64,000 nucleotides of DNA from Psychroserpens sp. NJDZ02 (lineage in GTDB: Bacteria; Bacteroidota; Bacteroidia; Flavobacteriales; Flavobacteriaceae): positions 1,176,501-1,240,500 of the forward strand of contig NZ_CP039451.1 of assembly GCF_004843725.1 (NCBI RefSeq). The letters run 5' to 3'. Of this stretch, positions 36,138-45,465 are shown piece by piece (position 1 is the stretch's first letter; each line of letters starts with the position of its first letter). Position numbers and translations under genes: made by a program. Below the pieces are notes generated by a model. It was not told where the DNA came from. It saw only the letters and a program-made list of their open reading frames with translations, and searched no databases.

Positions 36138-37472
36138 ATGAAAAAAAGTTTATTCTCATTAGCTGCTTTGCTTTTAGCCGGTTTTTCCGCTACCGCACAA
36201 GAAGTTAAATACGAAGAGTTTGATTTAGATAACGGTTTACACGTTATCTTACATCAAGACAATTCCGCACCAGTAGTAACTGTAGGCGTAATGTATGACG
36301 TTGGAGGTAAAGATTTAGGAGGTACTCCTGAGACAGGACTAAGAACCGGATTTGCTCACTTTTTCGAGCACCTTTTATTTGAAGGCACACAAAATATTGA
36401 TCGCGGTGAGTGGTTTAAAATAGTAGCCTCTAACGGAGGAAGTAATAATGCGAACACCTCTTTAGACCGTACTTATTATTACGAAGTGTTTCCATCAAAC
36501 AATTTAGAATTAGGATTATGGATGGAATCAGAACGTATGCTGCATCCTGTTATCGATCAAATTGGGGTCGACACACAAAACGAAGTTGTTAAAGAAGAAA
36601 AAAGATTGCGTTATGATAACTCACCTTACGGACAATTTTTATTTGCTGTAAGCGATAATTTATTTTCAAAGCACCCTTACAAAAATAAAAATATTGGTGA
36701 GATGTCTGACTTAGACGACTCTACTTTAGAAGAATTTCAAGCCTATTTCAAAAAATGGTACAGACCTAATAATGCTGCTTTAGTTATTGCTGGAGACATT
36801 GATGTAACAGAAGCTAAACGACTAGCTAAACTTTATTTTAAAGACATTCCAAGTGGAGAAGTACCGGTTAGAAACTTCCCTAAAGAAGACCCTATTACCG
36901 AAGCTAAAGATGCTAAATTTTACGATCCAAACATACAGATACCTGCGATTATAACAGGATACAGAACTCCTGGTTTTGCAGAGCATGACTCATATATTCT
37001 AAATATGATCTCGACATATTTAAGTGATGGTAAATCGTCTAAACTATACAAAAAACTAGTAGATGACAAAAAAATGGCATTGCAAGCAGGTGCTTTTATC
37101 ATACCACAACAAGATTATGGTATTTATGCGATTTATGGATTACCATTAGGTGAAACCTCTTTAGAAACTTTACTTGCAGAAATGGACGAAGAAGTTGTAA
37201 AGCTTCAAACAGAATTAATTTCTGAAAAAGATTTCGAGAAACTTCAAAACAAATTTGAAAATCAATTTGTAAATTCAAATTCAAGTGTTGAAGGTATCGC
37301 TGTATCATTAGCGACAAACTATATGTTATACAAGGATATTGATTTAATAAATTCTGAAATTAATATTTACAGAACAGCAACAAGAGAAGACATTCAAGCA
37401 GTTGCTAAAAAGTATTTAAACCCAAATCAACGTGTTGTTTTAGAGTACTTACCTAAACAAGACGAAAACTAA
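36138..37472 (+). CDS. M16 zinc peptidase, catalytic subunit
   Basis: The 444-residue periplasmic protein has signal peptide MKKSLFSLAALLLAGFSATAQ. The zinc motif is HFFEHLLFEG (HxxEH), and the distal Glu is in NEVVKEEKRLRYD. These define an active M16 protease of the PqqL/mitochondrial-processing type. It is followed 19 bases later by a second M16 protein without the motif, so the pair likely forms a heterodimer. Confidence 0.92.
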   Translation: MKKSLFSLAALLLAGFSATAQEVKYEEFDLDNGLHVILHQDNSAPVVTVGVMYDVGGKDLGGTPETGLRTGFAHFFEHLLFEGTQNIDRGEWFKIVASNGGSNNANTSLDRTYYYEVFPSNNLELGLWMESERMLHPVIDQIGVDTQNEVVKEEKRLRYDNSPYGQFLFAVSDNLFSKHPYKNKNIGEMSDLDDSTLEEFQAYFKKWYRPNNAALVIAGDIDVTEAKRLAKLYFKDIPSGEVPVRNFPKEDPITEAKDAKFYDPNIQIPAIITGYRTPGFAEHDSYILNMISTYLSDGKSSKLYKKLVDDKKMALQAGAFIIPQQDYGIYAIYGLPLGETSLETLLAEMDEEVVKLQTELISEKDFEKLQNKFENQFVNSNSSVEGIAVSLATNYMLYKDIDLINSEINIYRTATREDIQAVAKKYLNPNQRVVLEYLPKQDEN

Positions 37473-37491
37473 AAAGAAATTTTAAATAGAT

Positions 37492-39564
37492 ATGAAAACA
37501 AAAATAACAGCCTTAATAGCGGTATTGTTTATATCAATTTCGGCATCAGCCCAAATTGACAGATCTAAACAACCAAAACCAGGTCCAGCTCCAGCAATTA
37601 CACTGGAAATACCTGGAGAATTTGAATTAAAAAATGGACTTAAAGTCCTAATCGTAGAAAACCATAAATTACCAAGAGTATCTTACTCTTTAACCATAGA
37701 CAACCAACCTATTACAGAAGGTGACAAAGCAGGAACATCTGCAATGTTAGGCGCTATGTTAGGTAACGGAACAACGTCTATAACTAAAGATGTATTTAAC
37801 GAAGAAATCGACTTTCTAGGTGCTAGACTTGGTTTTAGTTCTGACGGCGCTTACGCTAGTGGCTTATCAAAATATTCAGACCGTATTTTAGAGCTAATGG
37901 CAGATGCTGCTATTAACCCTTTATTTTCAGCTGAAGAATTTGAAAAAGAAAAAGCTCGTGTTTTAGAAGGACTAAAAAACGACAAAAAAAGTGTTGATGC
38001 GGTAGCAAGTCGCGTTGGAGGTGCCTTATCTTATGGATCAAAACACCCATATGGAGAGTTTATTACAGAAGAAACAATAAACAATATTACATTAGATAAT
38101 GTCCGTGCTTTTTACCAAAAATACTTTAATCCTAATAATGCTTATTTAGTAATTATTGGTGATGTAGATTTTAAAACGGTTGAAAAGCAAGTAAAAAAGA
38201 ATTTCAAAAAATGGGACGAAGGGATTGACTTTACGACAAACTTAGTAACGCCTAACCCTAATGTTGCAAGTACACAAATTGACTTTGTGGACATGCCAAA
38301 TGCGGTACAATCAAACGTTACTTTAACTAACAATGTTAAGTTAGAAATGAACAACCCTGACTACCACGCTGTATTAATTGCAAACAAAATTTTAGGTGGT
38401 GGATTTAGTAGTTATTTAAACATGAATTTACGTGAAGCTAACGGTTGGACTTATGGTGCACGCTCAGGCATAGGAACATCACGTTATGGCGCCTCTAGAT
38501 TTACTGCTAGTACAGCTGTTAGAAACATGGTTACAGACAGTACTGTTATAGAAACTTTAAAAGAAATTAACAGAATTAAAAACGAACCTGTAACTGCAGA
38601 AGCATTAACAAATGCAAAAGCTAAATATGTTGGTGATTTTGTTTTAGCCCTAGAAAGCCCTCAAACAATTGCTAGATATGCTTTAAACATCAAGTTAAAC
38701 AAACTACCAGGTGATTTTTACAAAACGTATTTAGCTAAAATAAATGCAGTAACAGCAGCGGACGTGCAACGCGTTGCTAACAAATATTTCAAACCAGAAA
38801 ACGCGAGAATAATCATTATTGGAAAAGGTAGTGAAGTAATCTCTGGATTAGAAAAAACAGGAATTCCTATCAAGTATTACGACAAGTTTGCTAATCCGGT
38901 TGCTAAGCCAGAATTTTCAAAACCTATCCCTGATGGTGTCACTGCTAAATCTGTTTTAGATAGCTATATCACTGCAATTGGAGGTGTTAACAACATCAAC
39001 AATGTAAATACTGTAAAAATGGATGGTGATTTTGTTGTCCAAGGCGCTCCAGCATTAACTGTAGAAATAAAGAAAACTAAAGATAATAAAGAGTCCATGG
39101 AAGTTGCTATGCAAGGTATGGTAATGATGAAGTCTAAATGGAATGGAACTACTGGATATGGAGAACAAGGCGGTCAAAAAACCACATTATCAGATACTGA
39201 AATAACTGATAAAAAGTCTGACCTTGGTATGTTCCCAGAAACTAAATACGACATCACTAATGTAACCTTAGAAAGCATTGTAGATATTGATGGTGCAGAC
39301 AGCTACAAAGTAAAAGTAATGACAGGAGACGATAGCTCTTACCGTTATTATGATGTTGCAACAAACTTATTAGTACAAGAAGAAAGCACCTCTGAAGCTC
39401 AAGGTCAAAAAATAACAACAACAGTTAAATATGACAACTATTCTGAAGTAAACGGTGTTAAATTCCCTTACGCTCAAACAATCATAGCTGGGCCACAAAC
39501 CATGTCTATGAATATTAAAATCGTAAAAGTAAACGAAGGAGTTACAGATGCAGATTTTAATTAA
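37492..39564 (+). CDS. M16 peptidase-like subunit lacking the zinc motif, with C-terminal domain
   Basis: The 690-residue protein has a signal peptide. The M16 fold covers residues 40-450, but the HxxEH position reads MLGAMLGNG, so the zinc ligands are missing. The pattern matches the inactive partner of bacterial M16 pairs. After residue 485 comes a beta-rich region (LDSYITAIGGVNNINNVNTV) resembling the outer-membrane-lipoprotein-sorting or LolA-like fold. It probably shapes the chamber and binds substrate. Confidence 0.88.
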   Translation: MKTKITALIAVLFISISASAQIDRSKQPKPGPAPAITLEIPGEFELKNGLKVLIVENHKLPRVSYSLTIDNQPITEGDKAGTSAMLGAMLGNGTTSITKDVFNEEIDFLGARLGFSSDGAYASGLSKYSDRILELMADAAINPLFSAEEFEKEKARVLEGLKNDKKSVDAVASRVGGALSYGSKHPYGEFITEETINNITLDNVRAFYQKYFNPNNAYLVIIGDVDFKTVEKQVKKNFKKWDEGIDFTTNLVTPNPNVASTQIDFVDMPNAVQSNVTLTNNVKLEMNNPDYHAVLIANKILGGGFSSYLNMNLREANGWTYGARSGIGTSRYGASRFTASTAVRNMVTDSTVIETLKEINRIKNEPVTAEALTNAKAKYVGDFVLALESPQTIARYALNIKLNKLPGDFYKTYLAKINAVTAADVQRVANKYFKPENARIIIIGKGSEVISGLEKTGIPIKYYDKFANPVAKPEFSKPIPDGVTAKSVLDSYITAIGGVNNINNVNTVKMDGDFVVQGAPALTVEIKKTKDNKESMEVAMQGMVMMKSKWNGTTGYGEQGGQKTTLSDTEITDKKSDLGMFPETKYDITNVTLESIVDIDGADSYKVKVMTGDDSSYRYYDVATNLLVQEESTSEAQGQKITTTVKYDNYSEVNGVKFPYAQTIIAGPQTMSMNIKIVKVNEGVTDADFN

Positions 39565-39585
39565 GATCTATTACAATTAATAAAA

Positions 39586-39618
39586 AAATCCGAAGCTTAA
39601 TTGCTTCGGATTTTTTTT
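39586..39618. terminator. Bidirectional terminator
   Basis: AAATCCGAAGC.../...GCTTCGGATTT hairpin with A-run and T-run outside. It ends the M16 operon and overlaps the last codons of the convergent EamA gene. Confidence 0.8.
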
Positions 39619-40493
39619 GTCTTCCTATTTGCTAAATACACCCCAACTAAGATAATAAACGTACCAAAACCCTGTGCCAAACTAAAACTTTCGCCATCCA
39701 ATAAACCCCACGTTAAAGCAACAATTGGCATAACATAAGTTACAGAAGATGCAAAAACAGGTGTCGATAGCTGTACTAACGTATTAAATAACACTTTAGC
39801 CAAAGCTGTCCCGAAAAAAGCAAGAATAACAACATACCCTATCGCTTTACTAAAAACAGGATTATCAAAATTATCAATATTAAAAAAATCAGTAAAAATT
39901 AAAACCAATACTGCAGGAATAAAAATAACTACATAATTACCCACTGCAATAGCTAATGGTTTGACGTCTTGTAAATAGCGCTTAATAATGTTGACATTAA
40001 TCGCATACATTAAAGTAGAAGCAATTACAAAACCTGCATATAAATAATTTTGATCAGGGTTTAAATCTGCTCCTTCCAAAATTAAAATTGATGTCCCTAC
40101 AAACCCAATAATTACTCCGATAACTTGCCTTGTACTACTAGCAATTTTAAAAATCGCGGCACCAAGTAAGACCGTATTCAAAGGTACCAAACTGTTCAAG
40201 ACAGATACAACAGCACTATCTATTTCTGTTTCTGCAATTGCAAAGAAAAAAGCAGGAATAAACGATCCAAAAACACCAGATATGGCGATCCATTTCCAAT
40301 GCGCTTTCTTTATACTTGTTATCTTATTATAACCAACAGCAAATAAAAACAAACCAGTCATCACTGTACGTAAAGCACCTAATTGATAAGCACTTAACCC
40401 TAACAAAGCCTTTTTAATTAAAATAAAAGACGTCCCCCATATCAAGGACAAAACCACTAAATACACCCATTTTTTAGTATTGTTACTCCGCAT
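39597..40493 (-). CDS. EamA/DMT-superfamily transporter
   Basis: The 298-residue protein has ten predicted membrane segments in two EamA repeats. Conserved pieces are LIWGTSFILIKKAL near the start and VYLANRKTKK at the end. It is a drug/metabolite exporter of unknown substrate, a single gene. Its 3' end lies in the shared terminator region. Confidence 0.87.
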   Translation of the reverse strand: MRSNNTKKWVYLVVLSLIWGTSFILIKKALLGLSAYQLGALRTVMTGLFLFAVGYNKITSIKKAHWKWIAISGVFGSFIPAFFFAIAETEIDSAVVSVLNSLVPLNTVLLGAAIFKIASSTRQVIGVIIGFVGTSILILEGADLNPDQNYLYAGFVIASTLMYAINVNIIKRYLQDVKPLAIAVGNYVVIFIPAVLVLIFTDFFNIDNFDNPVFSKAIGYVVILAFFGTALAKVLFNTLVQLSTPVFASSVTYVMPIVALTWGLLDGESFSLAQGFGTFIILVGVYLANRKTKKIRSN

Positions 40494-40550
40494 AGCATTG
40501 TTTTAGGGTACAAAAATCGATTTTTAAAGGCAATAAAGCATATAAATTAG

Positions 40551-40558
40551 TAGTTTTG
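40551..40558 (+). promoter_or_regulatory. Candidate -7 box for the HMA lipoprotein gene
   Basis: TAGTTTTG matches TAnnTTTG, 34 bases before the ATG at 40592. Confidence 0.45.
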
Positions 40559-40591
40559 TATCTATAATATTATAAATTAATACCATACAAA

Positions 40592-40996
40592 ATGAAATCA
40601 TTTAAACACATACTAGCACTAGCTTTAGTAAGCGTTTTTGCCCTTAGTTGTAAAAACGATGCTACACCAGAAGTTAAAACTGCTCCAGCAGCAACTAGCA
40701 AAACAGAAGTAGTCGCAAAAAAAACCATTAACCCTAATGCTAAATTGGCTAAAGCCGAATTTAAAATTGAAGGGATGACCTGCGCCATGGGTTGTGCAAA
40801 AACTATCGAGAAGAAAATGGCTAAAATGGAAGGCGTAAAATCTGCAACTGTAGACTTTGAACGCGAATTAGCTATGGTAGAATATGACGAAGCTATAGTC
40901 ACACCTGCCTCTTTAGAAACTACAGTAACAAACGTAGCCGACACTTACAAAGTAAAAGATATGCATACTGTAGACGCTTTTACACCTGCAAAATAA
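40592..40996 (+). CDS. Lipoprotein with heavy-metal-associated (HMA) domain
   Basis: The 134-residue lipoprotein has lipobox FALSCKND and an HMA domain with metal-binding motif GMTCAMGCAKT. Canonical HMA has GMTCxxC; here the spacing is C-A-M-G-C. It should bind copper or another soft metal in the periplasm. The C-terminal end is acidic. A hairpin terminator follows at 41086. Confidence 0.87.
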   Translation: MKSFKHILALALVSVFALSCKNDATPEVKTAPAATSKTEVVAKKTINPNAKLAKAEFKIEGMTCAMGCAKTIEKKMAKMEGVKSATVDFERELAMVEYDEAIVTPASLETTVTNVADTYKVKDMHTVDAFTPAK

Positions 40997-41085
40997 CAAC
41001 TAAGCACTATACATCAAGTAAATTGTAGTAAAACAGGTTGTACAGACCCAATGCTAACATTTATAAACACAAAAAACAACTAATT

Positions 41086-41116
41086 AAAAAGCATCGCATA
41101 GTCGATGCTTTTTTTT
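41086..41116 (+). terminator. Intrinsic terminator before the integron
   Basis: AAAGCATCGC.../...GTCGATGCTTT hairpin plus eight T. It insulates the core genes from the recombinase gene that follows. Confidence 0.85.
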
Positions 41117-41160
41117 GTGCCAATTTATTTTATTATTTTTAGTAAAATAAATCAAACAAC

Positions 41161-42342
41161 ATGTCCAAGCTTCCAGAGATAACACTATCGCGTATCTACT
41201 TCAAAAAAACGCATCAAATAAAAATAAGTTTTAAATACAACGATCAATTAAAAACTATTTTAAACGCTATACCCAAAGCCTACTGGAGTCAAACATTAAA
41301 CAGCTGGTACATTAAAAATAATCCAGAAAACTTAAAATTATTGTTTTCAGAATTTGAAGATTTAACCGCAATAAATGCTAAAGATGTATTTGACACTAGT
41401 ATGCCACTACATCAATATCCTGATAAAAGAATTAGAAAGATAAGCAAAGACAATAGGCTGATCTTAAATAATTTTTATAAATACTTAAAAGGAAAAAGAT
41501 ACAGTGTAAGCACAATTAACACCTACACACAATTAATAGCCGATTTTATAGAATATCATAACGAGAAAGATACTGAGGCACTAACCAATCGGGATGTAGA
41601 GCTATTTATCGAAACCATTTACATAAAAAGGAATTATAGCATCAGCACACAACGTCAATTTATAAGCGCCCTAAAACTGTTTATTGTATTTTATCCTAGA
41701 ATACAAATTAACGAGATAACATTAGCAAGACCAAAAAAATCTAAAAAATTGCCTGTAATATTATCCTATCAAGAAATGATACTATTATTACAAAACACAA
41801 AAAACATAAAACACCGTATAATCCTAGCCATTTTATATTCGGGAGGATTGAGGATAAGCGAACTAATAAATTTAAAAATAGAACACTTACACATCCAAAG
41901 ACATCAAATATTAATCAAAGACGCCAAAGGACGCAAGGATCGATTTGTGAGTATAGCAAAAAGCATACTCCCGTTATTAGAAAACTACTTGGTGACCTAT
42001 AAACCAAAACTCTATTTAATAGAAGGTCCAAAAAGAGGAAAATACACAGCTAGCAGTGTTCGTAAATTTTTACACAAATCAAGCAAACTTGCCAAAATCA
42101 ACTACATTGTAACACCTCACACATTAAGACACAGCTATGCCACACACTTACTAGAGCAAGGTGTAGGTTTACGCCATATACAAGAATTATTAGGACATAG
42201 CAGACCCGAAACTACCATGATCTACACTCATGTAGCCAGAAAAGATTTATTAGATATAAAAAGCCCGTTAGATAATGCTGTAGAATTATTAAGGAAAAAC
42301 CAAAATCAGGAACAAAAGTTCCACATATCCCGTAATAATTAG
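41161..42342 (+). CDS. XerD-like tyrosine recombinase, probable integron integrase
   Basis: The 393-residue recombinase has an N-terminal extra domain of about 85 residues (RIYFKKTHQIKISFKYND...WYIKNN), a core-binding domain (95-180) and a catalytic domain. Active-site residues are Arg231 (SGGLRISEL), Lys256 (DAKGRKDR), His320 and Arg323 (HTLRHSYATHLL), His346 (LLGHSRPE) and Tyr355. The C-terminus TTMIYTHV ... IKSPLD matches IntI proteins, but the IntI-specific insertion between patches II and III is absent. The gene lies 34 bases before an attI-like junction and reads in the same direction as the cassettes. The role in cassette exchange is inferred from the array. Confidence 0.85.
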   Translation: MSKLPEITLSRIYFKKTHQIKISFKYNDQLKTILNAIPKAYWSQTLNSWYIKNNPENLKLLFSEFEDLTAINAKDVFDTSMPLHQYPDKRIRKISKDNRLILNNFYKYLKGKRYSVSTINTYTQLIADFIEYHNEKDTEALTNRDVELFIETIYIKRNYSISTQRQFISALKLFIVFYPRIQINEITLARPKKSKKLPVILSYQEMILLLQNTKNIKHRIILAILYSGGLRISELINLKIEHLHIQRHQILIKDAKGRKDRFVSIAKSILPLLENYLVTYKPKLYLIEGPKRGKYTASSVRKFLHKSSKLAKINYIVTPHTLRHSYATHLLEQGVGLRHIQELLGHSRPETTMIYTHVARKDLLDIKSPLDNAVELLRKNQNQEQKFHISRNN

Positions 42343-42365
42343 GGGATATTTAGTACTTTAGTCAC

Positions 42366-42390
42366 CATATAACTAGTTAGGTGCAAGCTG
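42366..42390. other. Probable attI site of the cassette array
   Basis: GTTAGGTGC starts at 42376, just after the recombinase gene. Its TTAGGTGC is the left end of cassette 1 and is the exact reverse complement of GCACCTAA at the cassette's right end (45250-45257). The G/TT at 42376/42377 would be the crossover point. No second integrase-binding site is obvious upstream. Confidence 0.65.
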
Positions 42391-42510
42391 AAAAAACCAC
42401 CGCATATTTTAGCACTTTCGTTTTTTGCCAACACATATTTCCTTCGCTTTAAAAAACAAAAGAGCTAAAATTTCCCAACGCTTAAATTATAGATTTCTGA
42501 AAAATAACAT

Positions 42511-42548
42511 TACATTTGACCAAATTAAGTCAAGTCAATAATTGATAC
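42511..42548 (+). promoter_or_regulatory. Promoter and possible C-box of the R-M cassette
   Basis: TACATTTG (42511-42518) fits the -7 consensus. Directly after it GAC, GTC, GTC and GAT blocks occur with regular spacing (42518-42546), like the paired half-sites to which restriction controller proteins bind. The controller gene starts at 42550. Autoregulation is inferred. Confidence 0.45.
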
Positions 42549-42549
42549 A

Positions 42550-42852
42550 ATGACATTAGGACAAAAAATTAAAGAATTAAGGGAACGCAATCAAATGCTT
42601 CAAAGAGAATTAGCTTCGAAACTTGAAGTTGGAGATGGATATTTGAGTAAAATTGAACGTGACCAGAAAATTATTAAAAGAGAACATTTAAAGACATTGA
42701 GTAGTATTTTTAAATATCCTTTAAGAGAACTTGAAGCACTTTGGATTGCAACAAAAATCTATGACATTGTTAAATATGAAGAAACAGGACTAGAAGCTTT
42801 ACGTGTTGCAGAAGAACAAATAAATTATAATAAGACATATGCCAAAATATAA
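42550..42852 (+). CDS. XRE-type controller (C) protein of the R-M system
   Basis: The 100-residue protein is a helix-turn-helix regulator: LGQKIKELRERNQML...LASKLEVGDGYLSKIERDQK. A gene of this type directly before a restriction enzyme gene is typical of C proteins, which delay nuclease expression until methylation is established. It overlaps the nuclease gene by 14 bases. It is the first gene of cassette 1. Confidence 0.82.
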   Translation: MTLGQKIKELRERNQMLQRELASKLEVGDGYLSKIERDQKIIKREHLKTLSSIFKYPLRELEALWIATKIYDIVKYEETGLEALRVAEEQINYNKTYAKI

Positions 42853-43867
42853 TAGAACAATTGAAGAGCTTGAAAAACAAGCAGCCTTATGGTGGCCAGA
42901 AAAATTGAAAGAAAAAAATGCTTTGGCAAATGTTCTACCATTATTGTTAGAAACACAAGACGATTTCCTTAATATTATTAGCTTAAGCAAAAAGGAGCCT
43001 CTTCAGGTATTTGAACTTATCAAAGTTGCTAAATTTCCAGGTAACTTATTTTTAAAACATCTGGTAGTATTATCTGATTATGGTGGAGAACCAATCCAAA
43101 GGTTAGGTAGGTCTTTTACTGATATTTTCCCAAAGGATAAAGAAGAGAACTACTTCTTTGATTTTGTTTGGAAAGCAAAGAAATACAAATACATATTTGA
43201 AACTTTCCCTATTAAAGGTCTGAGTAACAAAAAATTCGGAATTGATGGAGATTCGCTTTCTACAGAAAGAGAACTAGACTCAATGACCAAAGATTTAATC
43301 GCAATACTTCTTTTTGCTTCAACCTCTGATCTTGCAGAACAAGGTGGTCTTGACAGTTGTGAAATTGGAACGTTGCTTGGTAATGAAGTCGAATTAAAAA
43401 ACTTCGTAAAACAAAGATATATTCTTGTAAGTAGAATAACAGGTGGAGCGACAGCAAACAGTCTAGGTCAACTTGCACAATCCGAAATTGTTGATTTCCT
43501 AAATAACGATTTAGGAAAAGGTTATGAAATTACAAGTAATGGAACAATTCACCTTTCTGGATATGATAAAAAAGGAGGAATGCCATTTGACATTGTCGTA
43601 TCAAAAAGAAAAAAGCTAGTTGGAATTGAAGTTAGTTTTCAAGTAACAACTAATAGCACAATTGAAAGGAAAGCAGGTCAAGCAGCAGACCGCTTTAACT
43701 TAATGCATAACGATGGATATAAAATCGGATATGTTTTAGACGGAGCAGGAAACTTCCAACGTTCTTCTGCCTTATCTACTATTTGTACTCATAGCGATTG
43801 TACTGTTGCATATACTCAAGTAGAGTTTAAAGTTTTATCAAATTGGATTAAAAAAGAACTAAAATGA
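42839..43867 (+). CDS. Probable type II restriction endonuclease
   Basis: The 342-residue protein lies between a C protein and a cytosine methyltransferase gene. A PD-(D/E)xK-like core is visible near residue 250: MPFDIVVSKRKKLVGIEVSFQ, with D, E and a following S or Q in place of K. The subsequent STIERKAGQAADRFNLM helix is typical of nuclease folds. Recognition sequence is not deducible. It ends four bases into the methyltransferase gene, so they are coupled. Confidence 0.78.
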   Translation: MPKYNRTIEELEKQAALWWPEKLKEKNALANVLPLLLETQDDFLNIISLSKKEPLQVFELIKVAKFPGNLFLKHLVVLSDYGGEPIQRLGRSFTDIFPKDKEENYFFDFVWKAKKYKYIFETFPIKGLSNKKFGIDGDSLSTERELDSMTKDLIAILLFASTSDLAEQGGLDSCEIGTLLGNEVELKNFVKQRYILVSRITGGATANSLGQLAQSEIVDFLNNDLGKGYEITSNGTIHLSGYDKKGGMPFDIVVSKRKKLVGIEVSFQVTTNSTIERKAGQAADRFNLMHNDGYKIGYVLDGAGNFQRSSALSTICTHSDCTVAYTQVEFKVLSNWIKKELK

Positions 43868-45267
43868 TAAAATTTATAGATTTATTCGCAGGAACTGGAG
43901 GAATTAGACTTGGTTTTGAACAAGCTTGTAAAAAACACGAAATTGAAACAGAATGCGTTTATTCGTCTGAAATAGACAAAAACGCTTGTAAATCTTACGA
44001 GTTGAATTTTGGACACAATCCATATTCTGATATAACAAAAGTAGAAACTCTACCTAATTTTGATTTTATGCTTGCTGGTTTTCCTTGTCAATCATTTTCT
44101 TATGCAGGAAAACAAAGAGGATTTGGAGACACAAGAGGAACTCTATTCTTTGACGTTGAAAGACTTTTAAAAAAGTATAAGCCCAAAGGTTTCATACTTG
44201 AAAATGTTAGAGGACTTACAACGCACGATAAAGGAAGAACTTTTAAAACTATAATCAATTCTTTAGAAGCTATTGGTTATAACGTTGAGTATCGATTAAT
44301 GAATACTAGTAATTTTAACGTACCTCAAAACAGAGTAAGAATATATATTGTTGGAGTTTTAGAACAACCTTTTCAAATAAAACTTAATTCAGACACAGGT
44401 GCTGTTGATTCTCATAATTTCAAAGCTAGAAATGGTCAGCAAAGCCTATTTGAAACTATTGTGAGTAACAAAGTTATTTCAGATTTATTAGAACCAAATC
44501 CACATAAAAAATATTATTGTTCGAAAGAATTTACTAAACAATTAAAATCTGTTATTGGTAAAGATTTGTCTAAATTAAATGGATACAGACTAATAGATAC
44601 AAGAAATGGAAATTCATTACATTCTTGGGAACTTGGAATAAAAGGAAAATGTAATAAAGACGAAATAAATTTTATGAACCTTCTTATTGCGAATAGAAGA
44701 AAAAAAATATTTGGAACTCATCAAGATGGTAAAGCGTTAACACAAGAACAAATTAAAACCTTTTATAAAAAAGATAATTTCAAAGAAGTAACAGAATTAT
44801 TACTTGATAAAGGCTACTTAAGTAATTATGACAATAAATATAATCCTGTTTGTGGAAATATGTCATTTGAAGTTTTTAAATTCCTTGACCCAAATAGTAT
44901 TTCCATAACTCTAACGGCTTCAGATACTAATCGTTTAGGAATAGTTCAAAATGGAAAGGCTAGAAGATTAACTACAAGAGAATGTGCAAGACTTCAAGGT
45001 TTTCCTGAATCTTATAAGCTTTTAGAAAATGACAATGCTGTATACAAACAAATGGGAAATGCAGTTAGTGTTCCAGTAATTGAAGCTTTGACAAATGATT
45101 TGTTAGAGAATAATAAAGGAATATTAGAAAGAAAAGCCAACGCTAAAAGCCATACACTTTTACAATTCGCTGAAGCCACCACACAAACCAAAATTGCAAA
45201 AGAGTATGCCTTTGCCAACGCTAGCAAGTTTATGGAGAAAAAAAAGCCAGCACCTAACAATGTATAA
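43864..45267 (+). CDS. DNA (cytosine-5) methyltransferase
   Basis: The 467-residue 5mC methyltransferase has motif I DLFAGTGGIRLGF, motif IV GFPCQSFSYAG with catalytic Cys75, motif VI ENVRGL, motif VIII FNVPQNRVRIYIVG, and motifs IX-X TTRECARLQGFPE and QMGNAVSVPV. The target-recognition region spans about residues 190-330. The last 50 residues (KANAKSHTLLQFAEATTQTK...) go beyond motif X, and the final PAPNNV codons lie in the R'' box of attC1. Protection of the host against the linked nuclease is expected. Confidence 0.95.
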   Translation: MIKFIDLFAGTGGIRLGFEQACKKHEIETECVYSSEIDKNACKSYELNFGHNPYSDITKVETLPNFDFMLAGFPCQSFSYAGKQRGFGDTRGTLFFDVERLLKKYKPKGFILENVRGLTTHDKGRTFKTIINSLEAIGYNVEYRLMNTSNFNVPQNRVRIYIVGVLEQPFQIKLNSDTGAVDSHNFKARNGQQSLFETIVSNKVISDLLEPNPHKKYYCSKEFTKQLKSVIGKDLSKLNGYRLIDTRNGNSLHSWELGIKGKCNKDEINFMNLLIANRRKKIFGTHQDGKALTQEQIKTFYKKDNFKEVTELLLDKGYLSNYDNKYNPVCGNMSFEVFKFLDPNSISITLTASDTNRLGIVQNGKARRLTTRECARLQGFPESYKLLENDNAVYKQMGNAVSVPVIEALTNDLLENNKGILERKANAKSHTLLQFAEATTQTKIAKEYAFANASKFMEKKKPAPNNV

Positions 45268-45443
45268 AAAACATAGGGCTTTTGTGTTAAATCCAAAGTC
45301 CTGTGCTTATTTACAAAGTCCGCTAAATATAAAATTTGGCATTTAAACGAAAAATAAAGCAAAATATTTATATTTTGCTAAGTGTTAAAACCGAAAGTCA
45401 GTGCTTATCCTCTGCCCTACGTGTTTTATACTAAACGTTAGCT
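45250..45443. other. attC1 (intact, long, about 190 bp)
   Basis: The R'' box GCACCTAAC (45250-45258) is followed by GTATAAAA...GGGC. Near the right end GCCC...TTTTATAC lies before GTTAGC (45437). These outer arms pair over many bases, with an AT-rich centre. The R'' overlaps the last codons of the methyltransferase gene. It contains no intron or IS. Confidence 0.75.
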
Positions 45444-45465
45444 GTAATTTAAAAAAACTCATATA

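Noticed and set aside
41161..42342. Calling the recombinase a classical class 1-type IntI
   Set aside because: The IntI-specific insertion between patches II and III is missing, an extra N-terminal domain is present, and the gene is not divergent to the cassettes.
42343..42549. A second attI-like integrase site or an additional small cassette between the recombinase and the controller gene
   Set aside because: GCCAACAC near 42426 and CCAACGC near 42475 look like core boxes, but there is no matching inverted partner or ORF; left as unsupported.
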